The position numbers were made by a program, and so were the translations under genes. A stretch of DNA of 64,000 nt from positions 868,001-932,000 of the forward strand of contig JAKLMB010000005.1 in the NCBI GenBank assembly GCA_022813625.1, in the 5' to 3' direction. Below the pieces are notes generated by a model, which did no database searches, was not told the DNA's origin, and worked only from the letters and a program-made list of their open reading frames with translations. How positions within the stretch are numbered: the first letter of the stretch is position 1; each line of letters opens with the position of its first letter. Origin of the DNA: Aaosphaeria pasadenensis (lineage: Eukaryota; Ascomycota; Dothideomycetes; Pleosporales). Of the stretch, positions 20,714 to 33,064 are shown piece by piece.

Positions 20714-23700
20714 TTAGTTAGCCATAACCATCGCCAACAGCGCCATACGTGTGTACAATCCGTATCTCATCTGGAATGATATGTTAGAGGATGTATTGAC
20801 TTTCAAGATTGGAATACTCACCTGTCTGAAGTATGCTGCACGAGGATCAAAGTCCAACTCCTCGTGAATCTCGTTGTTTCTAGGCAGAGGATGCATGACG
20901 ATCATGTTGGCCTTCGCGCCCTTCATGACACGGTTGTCGACCACGAAGGCGTCCTTGACGGCCTCGTACTTGGCAACGTCGGGGAAGCGCTCCTTCTGCA
21001 CACGAGTGCAGTACAGAACGTCCGACTTGGCAACAATCTCGGGCGTAAGCTCGTGCGAGACGACCGACAATTGGTTGCGAGACTTCAAGGCCTCAGTGAC
21101 GGATTCGGGCATGCGAAGAGACTCCGGAGACACTAGCTGGATGGTGACATCGTAGTGCTTGAGAAGCTCGCAGAGGGAGTGCACCGTGCGTCCATACTTG
21201 AGGTCACCAACAAAGGTGATGGTGAGGCCGTTGACGGTACCAAGCTCCTCACGGATCGTGAAGATGTCGAGAAGAGCCTGAGTGGGGTGCTCGCGGCTGC
21301 CATTTCCAGCATTGAGGACTGGAACGTTCGAGAACTTCGTAGCAATGTCGATAGACTCTTCAGCAGGGTGACGGAGGACGATGGCATCGCCATAGCAGCC
21401 GAGGGTGCGGATGGTGTCAGCAATCGACTCGCCCTTCTTGGTCGAAGACACATTCTCGTTCACGACGACAACCTCACCACCCAAGCGCTTCATGGCAGTA
21501 TCGAAAGAAGCGGATGTGCGTGTAGATGGCTCGAAGAACATGGTGCAGAGGACTTTGCCCTTGAGGATGTCCAAGCATCCCTGGCGTTGGGCACCAAGTC
21601 TCATCTCCTGGGCAATTGTAAACAGAAGATGGAGATCGGCACGGGTGAACTGGCCGACTGAGGTAATGTGCTTCCTCTTGAAGGGGGACTTGGCCAACAG
21701 CTGGCTGAGCGAGAGCGAACCGTGGAGGTTGGATAGCTGAGAGTGCTGCTCGCGAGATCCAGGAGCAGGGAAAAATTCTTGGTAGTCGACCTTGCTGATC
21801 TCCAGATCGTAGTGTCGGGCAATAGCCTCAATCAAGAGCTTAGCGTTCTTGACGTTGGTGACAAGAGGAGTCTGGTAGTCAACAGCCATACGCCTAGTGC
21901 GGTAACCTCTGCTCATGTAGTTCGCTGGTCGTCGGAAACGGTTGCTGGATGGCAAGTTGATGTACAAGTCGATGAGGTTGTTAGACAAATGCTGGGTCAG
22001 AGAGTACTCTGGCTTCTGCTCATCCTGATCCTCGTTCGGAAGGGCTTCTAAGAACTTGACGGGAATACCGTGCTCTTGAATGTAATCCGCAGTTCCGGCT
22101 GTGGCAAACAGGTTGTAACCCATCTTGTGCAGGCGCTCAATGGAGGGCAGCATCTCGAGCTTATCCTTGAAGGATCCGATAGAGAGCAAGATGTTCTTCT
22201 TTGGCAGACGGAAACCAGTGGCGACGAGACCCTTGATGTAGGCCTCGTACTTCGTTCGACCGAAGCAAGCAACTTCACCAGTAGAAGCCATCTCAACACC
22301 AAGAACAGGATCGGCGCCGGAGAGACGAGAGAAGGAGAACTGAGGCACCTTGACACCGACGTAATCGGCGGGAATATTGACAGGTGGGTATTCATTGACG
22401 GGAAGTCCAGCCATAGCCTTCGTGGCCATCTCGATGAGATCGACACCCATGGTCTTGGAAACGAAGGGGAAAGACCTGGAGGCGCGAACGTTGCACTCAA
22501 TGACCTTAATCTCGTTGTCCTTGGCAATGAATTGAATGTTGTATGGACCAGTGATGTTCAGTGCGTTACCAATCTTGCGGGTGGCATCCTCGATCTGTCG
22601 AACAGTCTCGGGGTCGAGATCCTGGGGAGGGAGGATCAAGGTTGCGTCACCAGAGTGAACACCAGCATTCTCAACATGCTCAGAGATGAAGTGGCCGATC
22701 ATCTGTCCATTGCGAGCGACAGCGTCCATCTCAATCTCCTTGGCGTTCTCGATGTACTTGGTGATGACTACAGGGTGGTCCCGGGAGACATCGGCTGCTT
22801 GTTGCAGGTAGTTGGCCAAGTCGTCACGCGAGTAGACTGTGTTCATGGCAGCGCCAGAGAGGACGTAGGAAGGACGGACGAGCACGGGATAGGAGACCTT
22901 CTCGCAGAACTCCGTAGCCTCATCGATACTTGTGAGCTCCTTCCATGCGGGCTGATCGACAGAGATGCGGTCAAGCATACGAGAGAACTTGTAACGGTTC
23001 TCAGCAGTGTCAATCATCTCAGGAGAAGTACCAAGAATCTTGACGTTCATTCGGTGGAGTGGGAGTGCAATGTTGTTTGGAGTTTGACCACCCATGGAAA
23101 TGATGACACCGCTGGAGTTCTCCAAAGAGTAGATGTCCAAAACAGTCTCCAGACTGATGTTCTCGAAGTAGAGACGATCAGCCTCGTCGTAATCGGTACT
23201 CACGGTCTCAGGGTTGTAGTTGACCATGACAGTCTTGAAGCCCTGCTCGCGCAAAGTCCTAATGGCGCGGACGGAGCACCAATCGAACTCGACGGAAGAA
23301 CCAATACGGTAAACACCAGAGCCCAAAACCATAACACCACGATCATTGAAGTTGATATCGTTCTCCGTGCCGTTGTAAGTCAAATACAGGTAATTGGTTT
23401 TAGCTGGGTACTCCGCAGCAACGGTATCGATCTGCTTGACGACAGGGAAGATGCCGGCATCAACCCTGGCTCGGCGGACAGCAAGCTCGTTGGTCTCCCA
23501 GAACTTGGCAAGCTGGCGATCAGAGTAACCGAGCTGCTTGGCCCTCTTGATCAGAGGTGCAGTGATGGTTGCAGTGTTGTAGTTGGACATCTGCTTCTCG
23601 AAGTTGCTGAGACCCTTTAGGCGGCTGAGGAACCATTTGTCGATCTTGGTCATCTCCCAGATCTTGTCAACGCTGTAGCCAGACTTCATGGCATTGGCAA

Positions 23701-26349
23701 TAGCGAACAGACGTTGGTCAGATGGGGTCTGGAGCTCCTGGTCAATACCCATGAGCGCAGCTGTCTCGTTGAATCCAAGGTTGTTGACATCAATGGCCCG
23801 GATGGCCTTCTGAATTGCTTCTTCGAATGTTCGTCCGATGCTCATGACTTCACCGACACTCTTCATGGAGGATCCGAGAAGAGTCGAGACGCGAAGGAAC
23901 TTCTTCAAGTCCCAGCGGGGAATCTTGACGACGACATAGTCGAGGGAAGGCTCGAAGCAAGCGCAAGTGACGCGAGTCACCGAGTTGGAGATCTCGTTCA
24001 AGGGAATGCCCAAACCAAGCTTGGCAGCAACGAAAGCCAGAGGGTAACCAGTAGCCTTGGAAGCCAATGCAGAGGATCGAGAGAGACGGGCATTGACCTC
24101 GATAATGCAGTACTCGCGGGAGAAGGGGTTAAGGGCGTACTGAATGTTGCATTCACCGACGACTCCGAGATGGCGGATAACATTGACAGCCGTAGTTCGG
24201 AGCATGTTGTAGTCTTCATCGGAAAGGGTCTGAGATGGTGCGACGACAATGGAATCTCCCGTGTGGATACCGAGAGGATCAAAGTTCTCCATGTTGCAAA
24301 CTGTAATGCAGTTGTCGCGTGCATCTCGGACAACCTCGTACTCGATTTCTTTCCAACCCTTCATACTCCTCTCAATGAGGACCTGGGGACTGGCAGCGAA
24401 GGCCTTGTTGCAGAGATCAAGCAGCTGGGCCTCGTTGTCGGCAAATCCACTTCCGAGACCACCAAGGGCATAGGCGGCTCGAACAATGACAGGGAAGCCA
24501 ATGTCTTTCACGACATGCATAGCTTCCTCCACATTGTTGGCAGAGGCAGACTTGGCACACTTCTCGCCGATGGATTCCATGCTACGAGCGAAGAGCTCAC
24601 GATCCTCGGTAGTAATGATCGTATCGATGGGAGTACCGAGCACCTTGACGCCCAGACCCTCGAATTCGTCCTTGAGCTGGATTCCGACCTGCAGAGCGGT
24701 CTGACCTCCGAAGGTGACGTAGATACCATCGGGACGCTCCTTTTGGATGACCTTGCGGACGAAGTCGGCAGTGACAGGCAAGAAGTAGACCTTATCAGCA
24801 AGACCCTTCGAAGTCTGAATGGTGGCAATGTTAGGGTTGATGAGGATCGTGTAGATGCCCTCCTCCTTCAGGGCCTTGATGGCTTGACTACCGGAGTAGT
24901 CGAACTCGCCGGCTTGACCAATGCTCAGACCTCCACTTCCAAGAACAAGAACCTTCTTCACGTGGACGCGAGGAGCCAACTGCTTGTTCTCTTCGGCGGT
25001 TCCGCCAGGGAACTTGACGGGCTTGGAAAGAACATCGGGGGTCTTGATAGCGTCCACGATGGTGTCAATGAAGACATTGAACAGATACTCAGTGTCTCGG
25101 GGTCCGGGAGTGTGCTCGGGGTGGAATTGGACACTGAAGTACGGTCGGTGCACGTGGCGGATACCCTCGTTGCTTCCATCGTTGGAGTTGACGAAAAGCT
25201 CCTCCCAGCCGTTGGGGAGGGTCTTGGAATCGACCGCATAACCGTGGTTTTGAGAGGTAATGTGGCATCGACCAGAGATCAAGCTAGTACACGGGATGTT
25301 GTGACCACGATTACCAAACTTCATCTTGAGGGTGTCGGCACCAGCAGCTCTGGCAAGCAGCTGGTGACCCAAGCAGATACCGAAGATGGGGGTTCTAGCC
25401 TCATCCATAGCTGCCCGGATGTGGTTCACTGTGGACTCCATCATGGCAGGGTCACCGGGACCGTTGGAAATGAAGAGACCGTCGTATTCCTTGCCAGCAA
25501 GCTTGGGGAAGTCATAGTCCCAGGGGACGACCTGGACTTCGACGCCTCTCCGGACAAGACATCTCAATTGGTTGTATTTGAGACCGACGTCTACACAGAC
25601 GACGCGGACAGGGCGACCGGAAGGATGCTGGAGAGCAGTGGCGGGGTCGGGAGAATAGATCTTGGGTTCCTTGATAGACACTACTCGCTGATTAGCATAC
25701 TGAATCTTGCGATCATTCCCTGTAGTATCTTACCTTCTGCTACCAAGTTCTTCTTGTTGGGATCAACCCAGTCGATCTGCTCGAATTGAGGTCGCCAGTC
25801 CTCCTCGACAGTCTCCTCATCGATGTTCTCAACATCGTCTGCACCGTTGGTCAATGCCTTGGAGACTGGCGCGGGTGCGGGTGCAGTCCTCCTAAGCAAA
25901 CGACCGAGCATGCTTCCTTCCTCTCGGATGCGCTTGGTGAGAGCTCGGGTGTCAACACCAGTGATGGCAGGAACGCCCTGCTCCTTGAGCCAGGTTCCGA
26001 GAGAGGATGTGGCGAGGTAGTGCGAGTAGTCCTCGTTTGAGTAGGAGGCCACCACAAGACCGGCGATGTGTATTTGCTCGGACTCGAAGTGTGCTGGGAG
26101 GTCCTTGAGCAGGGCATCCCGCTCTTCCCTCGAAGGCACACCATAGTTGCCGACAAGAGGAAAAGTGATGACGAGGATCTGCCCTCTGTAGGAGGGGTCG
26201 GTTATGGATTCAGGATAACCGACCATACCGGTCTGGAAGACCAATTCTCCTGCAATGCTCTTGTCTGCTCCAAAGCTCTGACCGAAGCAGACATGGCCAT
26301 CTTGCAGCTCGAGGGCCATGTTCTCCTCGCTGGAAGTGTGGGGTGCCAT
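20714..26349 (-). CDS. URA2: carbamoyl-phosphate synthase / aspartate transcarbamylase fusion (URA2/pyrABCN type), dihydroorotase-like domain absent
   Basis: complement(join(20714..20770,20822..25680,25734..26349)), 1843 aa. It catalyses the first two steps of pyrimidine synthesis. Order: glutamine amidotransferase (class I triad C308 in FGICLGHQ, H392 and E394 in FHPEH), CPSase with two ATP-grasp halves from about residue 448 (VLVLGSGGLSIGQAGEFDYS; second half near RGVMVLGSGVYRIGSSVEFD), MGS-like regulatory domain (FATAGTADYIQ), then ATCase (FFEPSTRTSASFD, REHPTQALLD, HPLPR). Yeast Ura2 is 2214 aa; here only about 30 residues separate the MGS-like end from ATCase, so the inactive dihydroorotase-like domain is missing. 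The last intron (51 bp) is a multiple of three with no stop. The ATG at 26349 was chosen because the frame further upstream has only a TTG. Confidence 0.95.
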
Positions 26350-27309
26350 GTTTGGATGGTAGAGGGGGTTTTTGGGATTGGTAGACAGCTCGAGGGCCTT
26401 TGCAAGCCTTTGAGAGTCGAGTCTGTCAGACAATTGCTGAGGAGAAAGAAAAGAGAGAAGGAAGGGAGAAGAAATGAGGGTCGGAATTTTTTTTCAATAG
26501 CTGGGGAAAAAAAAATTATAGGATGTGGTTGTGAACGAATCGATCGAAAACTCGGCATTAGCGCGGGGTCGTTCGGATCGTTGGATTGGAGGAGATGATT
26601 GGTTGAATGGTTGGATCGCCCGCCCGCCCACCGGTTCTTTTTCACCTAAGTCAAGTATAAGACGGGAATCATGGCAATTGTGCAAGATACGATACATGTA
26701 AGAAATTACAGCGCACTACATAAGTAAGTGAGCGAACGGGCAGTATGTGTGTAGTACTTACAAGGTATGACTACCTAGGTACCCCCCGGGTACTTGGTTG
26801 ACGACATGGGCAGGTGGGGTGAAAGCATGGAGAGGAATTGTTCCGGTGCACATTCACGCCCCTTCGCTAGTCAAATGATAAGTTTATCGTAATTCACTGA
26901 GTTCCTATCATTCTATTCATTGCATGGCAAAAAGATCACATTTGTCGTAAGAACATAGAATGTCGTTGTCATATTGCTACATACCCAGATGCTATTGCTA
27001 ATGATGCTGGACACTCGACGGGTAGCTGCAGGATACACCGCAGGGGTGTGTACCTGGTGCAAACATTCACTTGTAGGTACTCTTCCTTTCAATTAAAAGA
27101 AGTCTTTCACTTTCGTTTAGCTTAGGGTGGTATAGTGAAAATGTCTATTTCATCTTGTATTATATCGTTTTGGTTAATTAACGAAAATACACCAAAACCC
27201 TCCTCAGATAGACCCCCATACATCAACTATATGTTACAGCACTTACCTGAAATTACTCAGAAAAGTTTCCTAGATCGTAGCTTTATCGTTAAAGTAGGGA
27301 GAGAGATAA

Positions 27310-29590
27310 ATCCCGATATTCATTTTCAGGGTCAGCAGTATGTCAGAAATGGTGTTGTCAATTAGCATCCCACAACACTAGTGGGCTAGACAGGGAAAGG
27401 TTCAGATTGAATGGACATACGTAAATGATCAGCGGCACATCGTAGTCGACAAGCGCAGGGTAGAGACAATCAATACTCCTACAGAGTAGTTACAAGTCTC
27501 TGATGCTCATGGCAGGCAAAGCGAATTCCTACTATGTAGGTACGTCGCTATTCCAGCAGAATCCTTCCAGGGATGACGGCACCAAGAAAGCCGAGGAATG
27601 CGCCGCAAATAGTCAAGTCCAGAGCAGGCAAGGCTTAAAAAGTCGCAATCCTACGAGTGAGAAGAAAATCCCGACTGCTAACGAGCCCGGACTCACGAGC
27701 ACGACGATGTATGCACGGAGGAGCGAAACAACCTGGTCCGTCGTGACGACTTGAGGCGCGGAGGGCGGAACTGTTGCGGGACCTTGAAATCGAAAGGCGC
27801 GCGCATCTTGCTGCTGCATGCAAAACCAGACCTTGCCCTCTTTGTGAGCGATGACGATACTAGTCATCATAATGTTTGAGGTTCTTTGCAGCGCAGACTT
27901 GGCGACCAGGCATGATCAGAAGGAATCTGTAGCTTGGTGGAAATTGGCAATACTGCCTCGCACTTAGCTGTGGCGCTCGGATGAGGCAAGAAACGGCGAC
28001 GAGGAAAAATAAAGTGGTTACAAGATATGTGGAGATATGAATGAATGCGTGAAGACCTAACTCGTAACATAGTTTGTTGCGTTTCAAAGAGACCTGTCGG
28101 TAAATGTCAATCCCCAATGTAGCGTAGATGCTATGATCATCAAGATTGAGCAGGCGATAGATAGAGCCTAGGATTGTGATTATATGACCTGTGTGACTCT
28201 GTTGGAATGTTTATTCAAGTCATCCCGGTCCAGGGAGACTTTCTAGTCAGGGCGCAATATATGGTATGCTTCCACGAGAGCTGGCTTCAGAACTTGTTCT
28301 CCAGACACAGGCCTGCGGCCCTGCCTTCTCGAGCTCCGCCTACGAGGTAGCAAAAGAGAACCCTCCGCGGCCTTAAGAACTCTTGAACGTGCGCAAATGT
28401 CTGCATCTTGACATGTAGAAACTTTTGCCCTCTAACTTTGTCGAGAACATCTTCGTTACCTACCTCACAGCACCCGCCTTGAAATAAGACGCAGGGCTAT
28501 CGTCCAAGTAGAGAAGGAACGAATCCTGACAGACGTCTATGGTACGAATTATTAATGTTATGGTCAGGAACAGTGTTTTCATTTAGTATCCCACAAGACT
28601 GGTGAGCAGGCGTGCCTATCTATATTGACGAGCGGCTTTCTAGGTTATTTATTAGTTATGTACAAGATGGGCCCGAGAAAGCCAGAATGGAAAGATTCAG
28701 ATCGGCTTTGGGTAAATGATCGGCGGCACATCACAATTGCTCGTGTTGGCGCAGGGACAATCGTTATTATTGTACCCCTGACCCTACAAGCCTCCCATAC
28801 CTATCGCGGTCGCAGGTAACTAAAGCGATTCTTCCTTAGTTATCAAGGATCTGACGGTGAGAACTTGGCGATCAGGCATGATCTAAAAGAAGTCGTGGCT
28901 TAAAGGAAATTGGCAATACTGCTTCTCACACTTAGTATAATTTGAACTACTTGTACGGAGTATATGTACAGGGCCACTGCTTTTGTCGTGGACTCGTGGC
29001 GCTTATATGAGGCAAGAAACAGCCTCGAGTAATGTCGAGTCGTCATCAGTTAAACGGAGGTATCAGCGGCATACAACGCGTAAAGATTGGCTTATACAGC
29101 CCCGTCGATGGACAGTTACCCCGGAAGGTATCTAATTAGCACTTGTATAAGTACTCCGTAGGTACAATAGCTATCGAATCCTGGAGTAGCGTAGATGCTA
29201 TGACCGTTAAGGAAAAACAAACTACAGAATTAGACGGCGACAGATTGTTGTTATACTGGGCAACTCTGTTGGCATGCTCAATCTAATGATACCAATTCAG
29301 AGAAGACGACACAATCAGAGAGAAGTATATGGAGTATTTACTCGTAGAATATACTCCGTAGACAGGGCTGGTTTCAGGACTCATTCTCCAGACACAGCCC
29401 TGTCGCCTGCCGTCGCCCTCGTTCCAAATTCCGCGCTCGACAAGAAGAGAAAGAGGGACTCCACGGTCTTGGCGGGTCTTGGCGGAGAGGAATGCCAAGT
29501 GGCGAGCCAAGCCCGCTAGCGTGCCGATCCCACCCCCTGCGACATCAACGAAGCAACCGTGAAACGGCAAACGTCAATATCTATGGACCA
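27310..29590. repeat. diverged direct duplication, units of ~1.1 kb
   Basis: Left unit about 27310-28530, right unit about 28530-29590. Shared landmarks in the same order: ATTAGCATCCCACAA.ACT (27362; 28577), GGTAAATGATC.GCGGCACATC (27421; 28711), ACTTGGCGA.CAGGCATGATC (27898; 28864), GGAAATTGGCAATACTGC (27937; 28907), GAGGCAAGAAAC (27981; 29008), GTAGCGTAGATGCTATGA (28117; 29184), TTCTCCAGACACAG (28299; 29386). The offset drifts between about 970 and 1290 bp because of indels. I see no terminal inverted repeats or transposase. Confidence 0.75.
29468..29511. promoter_or_regulatory. cluster of four GCCAAG (PacC core-like) sites
   Basis: CTTGGC at 29468 and 29478, then GCCAAG at 29494 and 29506: four sites in 44 bp, as two inverted pairs, about 600 bp before the Nha1-type ATG. 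PacC binds GCCARG and mediates ambient-pH control; alkali-cation exporters are classic alkaline-pH genes. The corresponding place in the left duplicate unit (about 28370) lacks them. Function is inference. Confidence 0.4.
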
Positions 29591-30107
29591 GAGACTCCGT
29601 ATCAGTGATTGTCTATTCACAAGTGTTTACAAATGGGACACTAATAATCGATTCTAGCGGGTTAGCGGGTTGACCGTCGTCTCTGATTGGCAATGGCCAA
29701 AGTCACCCCTTTTTTAAGTGAAGTGCGAAAATAGAAGAAGCAGAGATCGGATCTTGCAGGATTGGCTATAAGCTTATTGTACCGCTGCACGGTCGTGCAA
29801 GAGATTGTGAGCACGTCCACTGCGCTGAAATGCAGCGATATCGACCTGGATCATTTAGAGTCCGTTAAAACCTGGCGCTTCGTCCTGCCTGCATTCTTCA
29901 CCCTACTCTCTTTGTCTATCTGATATCTCTGGAGTTGTGATTCGGCTGGTCTGAAATTCACTTTTGCAGCGACTTCTTCCTTGCTTACCGTAATACCTCT
30001 CACTCTCCTTTCCTTTCATACATTCGGTACATCAACGGTTCAGAAGTCAACTGCAAGCTCTTTGGTAACAGCTTTGGTCACGCCTGCACAGGTCTAGATG
30101 TGCAACA

Positions 30108-32085
30108 ATGCCTACTCTCGATATCAGTGAGCTCAATATAGTCATTGCCATTCTAGGTACGTTCACATGGATACAAAAGCAAGTTTAGTTACTGATTCAA
30201 TAGGGGCCTTTATTCTTAGCTACGGGATACTTTCGGTCAAGATAAAGCAAGTATGGTACTTGGGCGAAGCCTGTACGACTTCTGATTCGAACACATAGAA
30301 GGCCTGGCTGACATCGATTGCAGTGCCGGCGGTCCTCATTGGTATCATCCTGGGACCAATAGCAGCAAAGTTCCTTGATGCAGAGAAATGGGGATCAGGC
30401 GTGGAGGGTCAACAGGAGGCCATTACCCTCGTAAGCCATCCTTGAATGACCCATACGTGTCTAGCCCAATGATCATGAACTAAACTTCCTAGGGTCTATG
30501 TCGCATCGTGATTGGTGTGCAACTGGTTATTGCTGGATTCCAGCTCCCAGCAAAATACCAACAGACTAATTGGAAAGAAATGGCGATATGTCTTCTCCCC
30601 GTCATGACGATCATGTGGCTTTGCACTAGCCTGTGTATCTACATCACGATTCCCAAGATGACCCTCCTTACCTCGCTGGTCATCGGTTCGTGCGTGACTT
30701 GCACCGATCCTATCCTCTCGCAGGCAGTGGCAAAGGGACCGTTCTCTGACAAGTTTGTTCCTCGCGCCCTCCGAGAAATCATATCTTCTGAAGCAGGTGC
30801 CAACGATGGATTCGGCTTTCCATTTCTTCTGTGGGTTATGTTGCGACAATGTGGGCCGGTGCTGATAGACTGACTTACCGTCCAGGCTGGCAACGTATCT
30901 TATCCGTCACGCAGATCTGGAACATGTCGATTTCAAAGAGGGGTTCTCGGCGACGGCTGAGGGCGTGGCACACCTTCTAAAACGAAGTGAAGAGGAAGGC
31001 ATTGGACGTCTGGGAGGCGGCATTGCTGTGGCAATGAGGGAGTGGATTGTCGAAGGATGGCTGTATATCATCCTGATGTCCGTCGCCATCGGCGTGATCA
31101 TGGGATGTGGCAGCTTGTTTGCTATTAGGATCGGATTGAGACGGAAATGGATCGATTCTGAGAGCTTCCTTCTCTGCCCGGCGGCTATAGGTGTAAGTTA
31201 CGCTCACATCTCCGACTCCTCTAGATTGCATTGCTTATGGCTCACTAGCTCTTCACCATTGGTGTTTGTGGTGTGCTCGGCACTGACGATCTACTCGCCT
31301 GCTTCGTCGCCGGAAACGTTCTCAACTGGGATGGCGAGTACCTGAGCGAAGCTGAAAAGCGACACGATGAAGTCAATAGTTGCTTGGACGTGCTCCTCAA
31401 CTTTGGCGGCTTCATGTACATCGGGACAATCTTTCCCTGGAGGGAATTCCATATGCCAGACGTCACTGGTATTACAATTGGCAGGTTATTCATCCTCGGC
31501 TTTCTGATCATAGTATTCCGTCGCATCCCCGCGATCTTCTTGACGTACCGACTGATGCCGCGCTGCGTCAAGGACTGGAAGGAAGCGCTCTTCATGGGCT
31601 ACTTCGGCCCCATCGGTATGCCAACATTAGGTTTATCTTGAAGTTGAAGTCGCTAACTCTAAGCAGGTATTGGCGCAGTCTTTTACGTCGAACACACCCG
31701 CCACCTGTTCCCAAAGCCTGATGAGGCTAAGACTGAAGAAGAAGCCAATCTTGTCCACGCCATGATTCCGGTGGTTTACTGGCTTGTATTGTTCTCTATC
31801 ATCTGGCATGGGCTGTCTATTCCTGCTCTGGATGCATTCTATCGCTGGAAAGGCGTACAGCCCATCATGGACGAAGAACCTGTTGAGATTCGGGTCTTGT
31901 CGGATAATGATGCCATGCCCGCAAACGCCATTTTCAATCCGAAACGTAACTCTGTTGTAGTGCATAATCGTTTCTCTCGCCCGATCTCTGGGGCAGGGCC
32001 AGAACTCTATCGATGGCAATCCCAGGAAAGTCTAGAGACACTGAAGGCGTATGCGCCTGAGCATGGAGGAGTCGGGAAGATTTAG
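30108..32085 (+). CDS. NHA1: plasma-membrane alkali cation/H+ antiporter, Nha1/Sod2 type (CPA1)
   Basis: Seven exons: join(30108..30156,30204..30250,30299..30430,30493..30830,30886..31192,31249..31615,31667..32085), 552 aa; the six introns are 46-62 bp and all phases agree. Nha1-type proteins export Na+ and K+ in exchange for H+. About twelve membrane segments are visible, starting with IVIAILGAFILSYGILSV. Family motifs: GSCVTCTDPILSQAVAKGPF (D148 in the transport site) and SSEAGANDGFGFPFL (residues 174-188). The C-terminal tail is about 100 residues, far shorter than in S. cerevisiae Nha1 and closer to Sod2-like proteins. It begins the ion-transport gene group and converges with TRK. Confidence 0.92.
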
Positions 32086-33064
32086 TTGAGGGGTGTTCGA
32101 GGGGAAATGAATTGCAGCTCTGTCTCAAAATCAAAAAGATTACCTGGCACGGAGAAATCAGTGCCAGTTTAGAGTCCCGAATTGGGCAGGGCTGCGCCTA
32201 ACGTTGTGATGAAGTCTGTGAAGCTCTAGTATGGCCCCTCTCATTCGGTCGTTTCCATGTTCTGATACAGCTTTTACCGCCGTTACTTTGTCGTCGTTCG
32301 TTAAGTCCTGGTACTTCAAACACCAGAAAGTGAACTAAGCTGTTCTACCCAATCTACATGTAAATCGGGTATTTCTTGTTTACACAAACACTCGCTATTC
32401 CAATTTTCCCAACCATTCCTTTAGCACTTAGATCTATAAACACTAGGACAAATCCATAGTGATAGAATAGAGGCACTGAATAGATGTACTTCAGCTGTCA
32501 GGAATGATAGCTATGCTTCTGATATCCGACAGCCGAGCAATCATCTAGCATGCAAGTTACATGCCCGATACGTCTCACGGAAGGCTGGTCGAGAAACAGG
32601 AGATGTTCATGGCTCTAGCCATCAACAAGACAGATATTGGAATGCTACTCGGTAATGGGGAGAGTCCATGACGATACCCTATGGGAGGCATCTTGCATGG
32701 GTCACACAATGCCATCACATCATTAGCGCCAGAAAGATATTTAGTTGTTCTAATGAAGAGATCAAGATGACTATTATCGCAAATCATAGCTTCACAGCAG
32801 CACTTGTGCAAGACTGTAGCAAATGTATCTCTTGGGGCCCAAAAGCCTTACAAGGGCACAAAGGAGCGCCGAGTCCACGAAACCTGTAATCACCTCCTGC
32901 GCTAACACATTCTGTACGAAGGCAGGGGAAACACTTGCTATTCAACCTCAAATACCACCTAGGTGTGTGGTGGCTGGCGCACGTCTGCACTCACTCGCCA
33001 GCCCTCCACTCGACATGCGCTGCCACGACTCCTCACCGAGTCGGCACCAAATCGCATCGTCTTG
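32086..33064. other. convergent intergenic region
   Basis: About 980 bp between the antiporter and TRK stop codons. No supported gene; only 3' UTR-type sequence. Confidence 0.5.

Larger units (their letters stand above)
26350..30107. other. gene-poor region, duplicated and degraded
   Basis: 3.76 kb without a supported gene. The part next to URA2 (26430-26660) is CT-rich on the minus strand and includes A/T homopolymers, fitting a leader and promoter. From about 27310 the sequence is a diverged direct duplication. A minus-strand frame at 27860-28117 (85 aa, one hydrophobic stretch YLVTTLFFLVAVSCLI) looks weakly protein-like but has no intact counterpart in the second copy, so I do not call it a gene. 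The last 450 bp are the antiporter promoter and leader. Confidence 0.55.

Noticed and set aside
22070..25789. Long plus-strand ORFs opposite the URA2-type gene (516 and 691 codons)
   Set aside because: They are shadows of strongly biased codon use in the conserved CPSase; their composition (Val, Leu, Asp, Gly-rich) shows no domain.
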